From Hypomyces perniciosus (lineage: Eukaryota; Ascomycota; Sordariomycetes; Hypocreales; Hypocreaceae): a DNA stretch of 64,000 nucleotides. A program made the position numbers and the translations under genes. Of the stretch, positions 57,843-64,000 are shown piece by piece. Numbering within the stretch: position 1 is the first letter of the stretch; each line of letters starts with the position of its first letter. The stretch covers positions 1,287,501 through 1,351,500 of the forward strand of contig SPDT01000013.1 in the NCBI GenBank assembly GCA_008477525.1. Direction: 5' to 3'. The notes beneath the pieces were generated by a model. The model searched no databases, was not told the DNA's origin, and saw only the letters and a program-made list of their open reading frames with translations.

Positions 57843-59446
57843 ATATATCATTTAAATTGAACTTTAAAAGAATCTTAATATATAAAAGTCTATTAAAAAT
57901 CTTAAAATTAATAGTAAAAGAGTGCAGTTCTTATAAATTATTTTACTATTACAGTACTAAACCTGCCCTTTAATAACTTGTCAGTATTATATATATCCTT
58001 ATCTAATAACTTAATCTTATACCTTTAAACTATATTTTTATAGCTTTTTGCTATATTTAAGGCTTAATAAAGATATTACTTTAATATACTATTCTATATA
58101 CTGTAATAGTTTATACCTTCCTATATAACTATATTATTATCTTTAGTCTTTAACTTTATTTAAAAGATAACCGAAATTGCTAATAGCTTAATCACAATAC
58201 TATAAAAAAGCCTTATATTTTATAGGAAATTTATTAATCTTTAACTATAGTTAAACCTTTAAACCTAAAAGCCTATATCCCTGCAGTTAAGAATATACTT
58301 TAATTTAACTCTTTAGCTTAACTGTTTAATTTATATTTAATTCTTTAACGTATAATTAACCTAAAACTATTACAATAAAAATAAAAAGTATAAAAAAGGA
58401 TTTTAATTAAAAAGCAAAACTTATTAATTATTTCCGCAATTAGCCTTATATTTATATTATTTTAAAAGCTTATAATAATAACTACAACTTAACTGTATAG
58501 CTTTAAGCGCTAAAATTTAAATAATTCTGTAATATTATCTTTGATTACTTTTAAAATTAAAAGTATAACTTTAATATACCTTTAAAATAAAAAGGTTTAA
58601 AATATTACTATTATTAAAAACCTAAAACTTATATAATATAAAGTTTAAAGTTAAAGTAATATTATTTATAAATTTATTAAAGTTAAAAGTAATAATATTT
58701 TATAGTATTGAATTAATAATGTTAAACATAAATTTAATATTAAAAATAAAAATATAAGACTTATTAATAATAGTATATAAATTAATACTTTAGTATACTA
58801 TATAATATTATAATTAATATTAAATACCTTTTATAAATATATTTTTTATATTAATAATTAAATAATAATATTTATAATTTAATATAATAAGTATTAAACT
58901 ATATTATAATAAAAGAGGATAATTATACAATATAATAATAAAAAAGTAGTAAAACCTTTATTAAATTTTCAAATTTATAATATAAAACTTTTAACCTTTT
59001 TAAATTAAGTATTTAAAGGTTTAATATTTATTATATAATAAATAAATGATTTTAAAATTGTCTTATGAAATTATATAAATTAATAGCTTAAATTAATAAC
59101 ATTAATATTTAAAAAGTTAATACTTTTTACTTTAAACTATTTAAAAAAATAACTGCTATTTTTATTAATACAAGTAATTAACCTATAAATAAAAATAATT
59201 AATTTATTTAAAAAACCTTTAATTAAAAATTTATAATAACTTTAAAGAGTAAGTTTATTATATTAAACTTAAAAGTAATTCTAAATTCAAAAATCTAAAT
59301 AATAACTATATTTTTTAATAAACATTACTTTAAAATAAACTAAACCTTTTAAAGTAAAGAAATATAGTCAATTGTATATAATTAAATATTATATTTTTTA
59401 CTTTATAATATAAAAATATAAATAACTTTATAATTTATATAATTAT
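57843..59446. other. AT-rich relic including a family U LTR fragment (about 57,945-58,065)
   Basis: The first part carries the U sequence also seen at 33,179-33,295. The rest is near-pure A/T with no frame. A minus frame at 59,403-59,621 arises from the Copia LTR and is not a gene. Confidence 0.45.
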
Positions 59447-60573
59447 TGTGGCGGAGCGCGGCACAGCTATATAAAGTATAGAGAGATAGGAAACGAAGCT
59501 TGATTCTATAAAAGAGAATATACTGTAGTAGCCACGCTATATATACACATAGCCAATATAAAGAAAAAGCTGTATGCAGGCGCTTACAGCGCCTGTATAG
59601 TCTAATATATCGCTTATACAATATATATATCAGCTTATATCTGCTAACAGAGCAGATAAAAGCTCTTTAGCGCCAGCTTTAACGCTAATAAGCAGTAGGG
59701 CCTAGCCTATTTAACCTAATACACCCCCTAGTTAATAAGGCTATTCCTAATACTTTATTAACTGCTTCTCTAGTTTATTTATAGTGTTATAACTGATTGG
59801 CTGCGCTTTTAAAGCCTCTTTTACTTAATTAAAAGCTCTTTTATTATAAATATATATTAATATTCTATTATAGAGGTAAAAGGAATATAAACGCTGTAGC
59901 TATTATTGATTTGTAATAATAGGAAGTTAAATAATAAAGCTCTTTAAACAAGTGAATTAGTCTTAAATAGCTGAAAATAGGTATATTAGCTACCATTAGC
60001 CTTATTTCTCACTTTTTTTTTAATTATTAATATTAATAGCAGTATAGCCCTTTCTGTAAATATTACACTTTTAACTAATTCCTTTTATACTATCTATTTA
60101 TTAGCTAATAGTAAAATTGCAGAAGAAGAATACTTTATTAGTAAAGTGTGGTTATAGTCGCCCCTTGAAGGTGGCTTATTGTAGCGTTAATTGTCTTTAG
60201 GCGGCTATGTATGCTGCTGCTCTTACGCCAGCTCCTGCTCTAGCTCCTGCTTTTATGCCGGCTAGTCTAGTCTAGTTGAGGGATACTGTAGCTTTTACTG
60301 CTTTTAACGCGCGCTGTACTGCTGCTATTGCAGCTGCTTATAAAGTATACTTTACTGCTAAGGCAGCTATTATTTCTGCTCCGGCCCCTGCCCCTATTAC
60401 TGCTACTGCTGCTTTAATAGCTACTCTCGCAGCTATCTTTACTTTTACCTTTATTACCGCTACTGCTTTTACCCCTACTGCTACTATACTATTATCCCCT
60501 TTATATAAAGGTTATTTGAAGTTAATAATCGCTAATAAAGGAGACTTTTTTAATATATTTCTATTACCTATTT
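59447..60573 (-). mobile_element. Copia 3' end, minus strand, interrupted by Gypsy V
   Basis: The 3' LTR (59,447-59,721) is the reverse complement of the Copia LTRs, with the polypurine tract (minus strand TAGGGGGTG) directly right of it. The Ala-rich 3' region follows at 60,190-60,560. Homology to the 49,830-50,740 region ends at 60,573, where Gypsy V begins, preceded by TATTT. The open plus-strand frame 60,276-60,668 runs through this region and across the junction into the V LTR; its last 30 codons are LTR sequence, so it is not a host gene. Confidence 0.8.
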
Positions 60574-60976
60574 TGTCGAGGGGGAATTGGCACTCCAAAA
60601 CACACACACAACACACACCCACACCCACACACAACAACTGGTATCGAGCGCGGGAACCGCGCTCCTGACAGAACCACGAAGCGGCGATTGAGTAATATAG
60701 GGGCTAAAAAGATACTGCAGATCATTTAATTATAATGCCGGCAGCCAAAAGCAACTAATGGTTACCTTTATACGCCTCAGCGACTGTGTTCTTACAGGTA
60801 GGGTTATATGTTAAAGGGGGAAAAAGGTTGCTGTTTATTAAACTAGGTCTATCTATATGTCTTTATACTCCCGTGCTTTCCTAATCCAGTAGCTGCTTAA
60901 ATAAGCAGCCAACCTTTCTCGGGTAAGCTAATAAGAAAAAATGCTGGTGCATTAGGCATATTAGTTACCCCCGACA
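60574..60976 (-). repeat. 3' LTR of Gypsy V
   Basis: 403 bp with TGTCG...CGACA ends. It contains a CA-rich simple repeat (60,599-60,635) and a perfect 8-bp hairpin, GAGCGCGGGAACCGCGCTC (60,646-60,664). Confidence 0.82.
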
Positions 60977-61239
60977 AAACCCTCCCTATAAGCATTCGCG
61001 AATGAAAGTAGCGAATCTCGATGAAACGCTTTTCCTATTAATCCCCCTAATACCAGTATAATAATATTTAAGGAAAATGTAAATAATATAGGAAAGTAGC
61101 GGAAAGAGTGTTATTAAAAGAAAAAAAAAAGGGAAAGAAAATTAAAAGCAGAACTACCGCTGTTTATATTACTAATTCCTCCCTGTCTAATCTGTATCAA
61201 ATTATTCCCTTCCTGTCAGAATTGTCGTGATTAAATGGT

Positions 61240-63060
61240 CCCCTTTTATTAATCTCTTTATTGCCGGGCATTCCGAGCTGAGAGATTAAATGGTCTCTGC
61301 ATTGTCTGGAGGTATTGCGCGATTTGTTAAGACTCCTCGCTATACTCCTCCCCCAGCAGTGTAAACGAAATTGTGCCTAAGTGTATATCCACAAAATCTT
61401 CTAAATCCCCTTTTTTTTCAGCTTTAGCTTTATCTATAGCAGTTACTGGTTTATAGGACAGAGTATCCGTTATAACATTTTCTTTCCCGGGGATATACTT
61501 AACAGTAAAGTCGAAAAGAAGGATATAACTAATCTATCGGGTTATATACCTGCCAGGGATATTATTAATTCTACTGTTTATTTGATTAATAACTACTTTA
61601 GCGTCTGTTTCCAGTATAAATAGAAGCCTGTAGATATAAGTATATAGCCTTTTAAAGGCTTAGAGTAAGGCTTTGCATTTTTTCTTTATGGCGTCGTACT
61701 TTATTTCTAATGGAAGCCAGTATCCACTTTTATATTAAATTAGTTATCTTTTCCCTTCTACAATCTGCATTAAAATAGCCCCCCAGCTTACTATACTGGC
61801 GTTAACTATAAAGATTACCTCCCTATATCCCTCACTTACGTCTAATATTACTAGTATTAGGGCAGAAGTAATAAACTCCTTAAATTTATCTATAGTTTAC
61901 TGTTATTCTTTAGTCTATTTCCAGGGGGCGTCTTTCTTTAATAGGGTTATTAAAGGCTTAGTAATCCACGCAAAATGTTCGATCCAGCATTTATAGTAGC
62001 TAACTAGACTAAAGAAAGATTAAACTTTATTGATAGTCTTACAGTTCTTTTATTCTTTGATTTTAATAATTTTGCCTGTAGTCAATTAGCGCCCTTCTAT
62101 TTCATACAGGTACTTTACTAACTCAGCGGATTCTTGACAAAAGACTGATTTCACTGCCGAAATTGTATATCCTAATAGTTTAATATTTACTAGGGTCTTA
62201 TCTAGGTTTTGCAGATACTTTAAAACGTAGCGTTAAACCCTAGGTATTACTTTTTTACTGCTATATATAGACTTCGAACCTTACACTGCAATATCGTCTA
62301 AGAATAGTCGGTAAACTGTAGGTATAAGATTAAATAGTTTTCAAAGAATAATATACTGAAATTGCGCTATTAAGTTTGTGGCGCCTATTGGAAGAGTGCA
62401 GTATTTTAAGAGGCTAATAGGGCTTGTAAATGTAATCATATTTTGGCTTTTCTCGTTAAAAGGGATTTAATTATAGCCTAAGAAAAAGTCTAGTAATAAC
62501 AGCATTATGCAACCCGCGAAGTCCTCGCTGAATTGGTCTGCGCTTAGGGGAATAAAGGCGTCCCTAATAGTTACTTTATTTATCCGTGTAATAGAGTTAA
62601 TAAAGCAAAGGCCGCCGTCTTTCTTCTGCACTAGGAAAAACAGGTTTCTATACAGCCTATAGCCTTCCTTTAAAAGACCTTTTTTAATATATATTTATAG
62701 CAGGTTAACTACTTTCTTCTCTATACCTTTAGGGATTAGGATACTACCGCTCTACTAAGCGTTATACTCTACTATACGAATAGTCTATAGTGGGGCAATT
62801 TTAGGGTCCAGCTTTTTATATTCTATGAAATCCCAGGAAAATGCCATTTCCCTATTTTTCAGGATCTGCATTAAAATCGCGGTTTCTTATATTGTTAGTT
62901 TCCTTTCTACTATTTTCAGGATTACTGCCAGGCAGTCTAATATAAGTCTTAACCTAGCTTTAATTGGTAAAAACTTTAGTGTAATATATTCAGCAAATAG
63001 GGTATTAGGGTCTAAATTATCCTTCACTTTATCCTACTTCTTCTATTTTTAATAAAGACT
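61240..63060 (-). pseudogene. Gypsy V pol relic: RT and RNase H
   Basis: Minus strand, right to left. The RT catalytic box at about 62,310-62,285 reads RLFLDDIAV with both aspartates kept. The connection YYKCWIEHFAWITKPLI lies at about 61,995-61,945, followed by RNase H: WGAILMQ, SGYWLPLEIKYDAIKKK, FILETDAKVVINQINSRI and FDFTVKYIPGKENVITDTLS (to about 61,460). The end, GEEYSEES.QIARYLQTM (about 61,350-61,300), corresponds to the linker that normally leads to integrase, but no integrase follows. Fewer stops than in other elements indicate a younger or less RIP-exposed copy. Confidence 0.85.
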
Positions 63061-64000
63061 CCTTGTAAGAATTGAACTATTAAATAAGGCATTATTTACT
63101 GGATGGATTTTTATACCCTTCTTTTTATATATAGTATTAGTTCTAATCCGCTTGCGCTTCTGCGCTCTCTTTTAAGACCTTCTCTTTTATTCCTCTACTC
63201 CTTTAAATTCCTTTACCGCTTTCTTTATCGCTTTTATTTAATTTTTCAACTTATTAGCTAGTAGTAGCTAAATTAAGTCCTCCTTAGCTTACTCTGATAG
63301 TCTATATAAAACCTCCTCCCTAGGAGTAAGGTAAAGGTTTTCTAAGCTTTCTTTACTTTATTAACTTTATACTTAAATATAAAGTTAATATTTATTTTAG
63401 TTTTAGGTTATATAACACCTCTATTTTATATTCTTAACAGATAGCTCTAACAGTTAAGGTAATAATTTAAATATTCCCTATTTTATATTTTATATATAAA
63501 TCCCTATTCTTTAGTATATAATTAAATATTAACTGCGCGGCCTAAATAAATAATATCTTAAGGATAAAGGGCATTAAAATATTATTAAGTGCAATATAAA
63601 ATCTAGCTGCTATTTAGGCATTGCTTATATATACCTAAATAACAGTTTCGCTGTATATATTTACTTACCTATTATTAAATGCAGTATTAACTGCTTTGCA
63701 GGAGTATATTATTATATTATATTTTATAGCTAGCTAATAAAAAATAATATTTCCCTTTAACCTTAAATCTATAAATGCTTTAATAAATATACTATTAGGC
63801 TCTTTTATATATACTTATATCTGCAGTAAGTCCTGTAAATAGCGGAGGATCTTTCCTATTTAAACTATATAAATCTAGGTTATAGACTTCTATAACCGAT
63901 TTGCCTTATAGTTAATAGCTATATTTAGTTGCTTTGGCTTATAAAAGTATATTTTTAAAGGTAGTAATAGATTTAAGTCCTTAAAATTAAATAACTTTTT
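63061..64000 (-). other. Upstream interior of Gypsy V, frames not resolved
   Basis: Composition grades from moderate to AT-rich. It is expected to hold protease and gag of element V, but no motif was read with confidence. 63,360-63,830 is strongly RIP-changed. Confidence 0.35.

Larger units (their letters stand above)
60574..64000 (-). mobile_element. Gypsy LTR element V, 3' part, less mutated, runs off the window
   Basis: The 3' LTR (60,574-60,976) on the minus strand begins TGTCGGGGGTAACTAATATG and ends CTCGACA. The polypurine tract (minus AGGGAGGGTTT) adjoins it at 60,977-60,990. RNase H and RT follow to the right, with the more upstream part of pol and probably gag to 64,000. Between RNase H and the polypurine tract there are only about 400 bp, too little for an integrase. 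The 5' LTR is outside the window. Confidence 0.85.

Noticed and set aside
60599..60635. Telomere-like or satellite repeat
   Set aside because: It is a short CA/CCA-rich simple repeat inside the V LTR, without the TTAGGG unit.
60276..60668. 130-codon plus frame rich in Ala/Pro as a host gene
   Set aside because: It begins in the Copia 3' region and its last part is the Gypsy V LTR with a CA simple repeat, so it crosses an insertion junction.
31722..64000. Regional centromere
   Set aside because: Gene-free, AT-rich nested LTRs would suit one, but ordinary RIP-mutated repeat blocks look the same; only CENP-A data could decide.

Overview
The window is genomic DNA of a filamentous ascomycete (Pezizomycotina-type). 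Three things point that way: short GT-AG introns of 53 and 72 bp in otherwise intact genes, Ty3/Gypsy chromovirus-like, Ty1/Copia and Tc1/impala-like elements, and a strong repeat-induced point mutation (RIP) pattern. In the repeats CA/TG has become TA, so CAA, CAG and TGG codons have become stops and the DNA is extremely AT-rich. No rRNA, functional tRNA or CRISPR array was seen. All reading was by eye. Boundaries supported by terminal repeats plus target-site duplications (TSDs) are firm; limits of old relics are approximate.

Layout. 1-10,245 is a repeat block: a Copia 3' fragment carrying a miniature LTR insertion, part of a second LTR family (called X), and a complete minus-strand Gypsy element (3,724-9,144, TSD TAAAG). 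10,246-13,560 is a gene island with a two-exon aldo-keto reductase and an inactivated Tc1/impala-like transposon. 13,560-24,860 is repeat-rich: a mini-LTR element with a small ORF, a solo LTR (TSD TTTAT), a TRIM (terminal-repeat retrotransposon in miniature; TSD CTAAT) and a complete plus-strand Gypsy chromovirus (17,264-24,393, TSD TATAT) with an apparent extra ORF after pol. 24,861-31,720 is a second island of ordinary composition. It has two small secreted cysteine-rich proteins (210 and 112 aa), a second TRIM copy (TSD AGAAG) and a 204-bp hAT-type MITE (TSD CGGCTCGT). 31,722-64,000 is nested LTR elements: X-family pieces, three copies of Gypsy family Z (one complete at 52,406-57,837), a complete Copia (43,815-51,015, TSD CTAGT), a 619-bp hAT-like MITE, another Copia end, and a younger Gypsy (60,574 to the window end) that lacks an integrase in its expected place.

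How it fits together. The only plausible working host genes are the aldo-keto reductase and the two secreted proteins. The secreted-protein genes sit in a roughly 7-kb island between RIP-mutated blocks, a setting where effector-like genes are often found. The most informative repeat observation concerns the ~416-bp TRIM. It shares with the Copia element a primer-binding site matching the anticodon region of initiator tRNA-Met (half-tRNA priming, as known for Drosophila copia) and the same polypurine tract, so the Copia is its likely helper.
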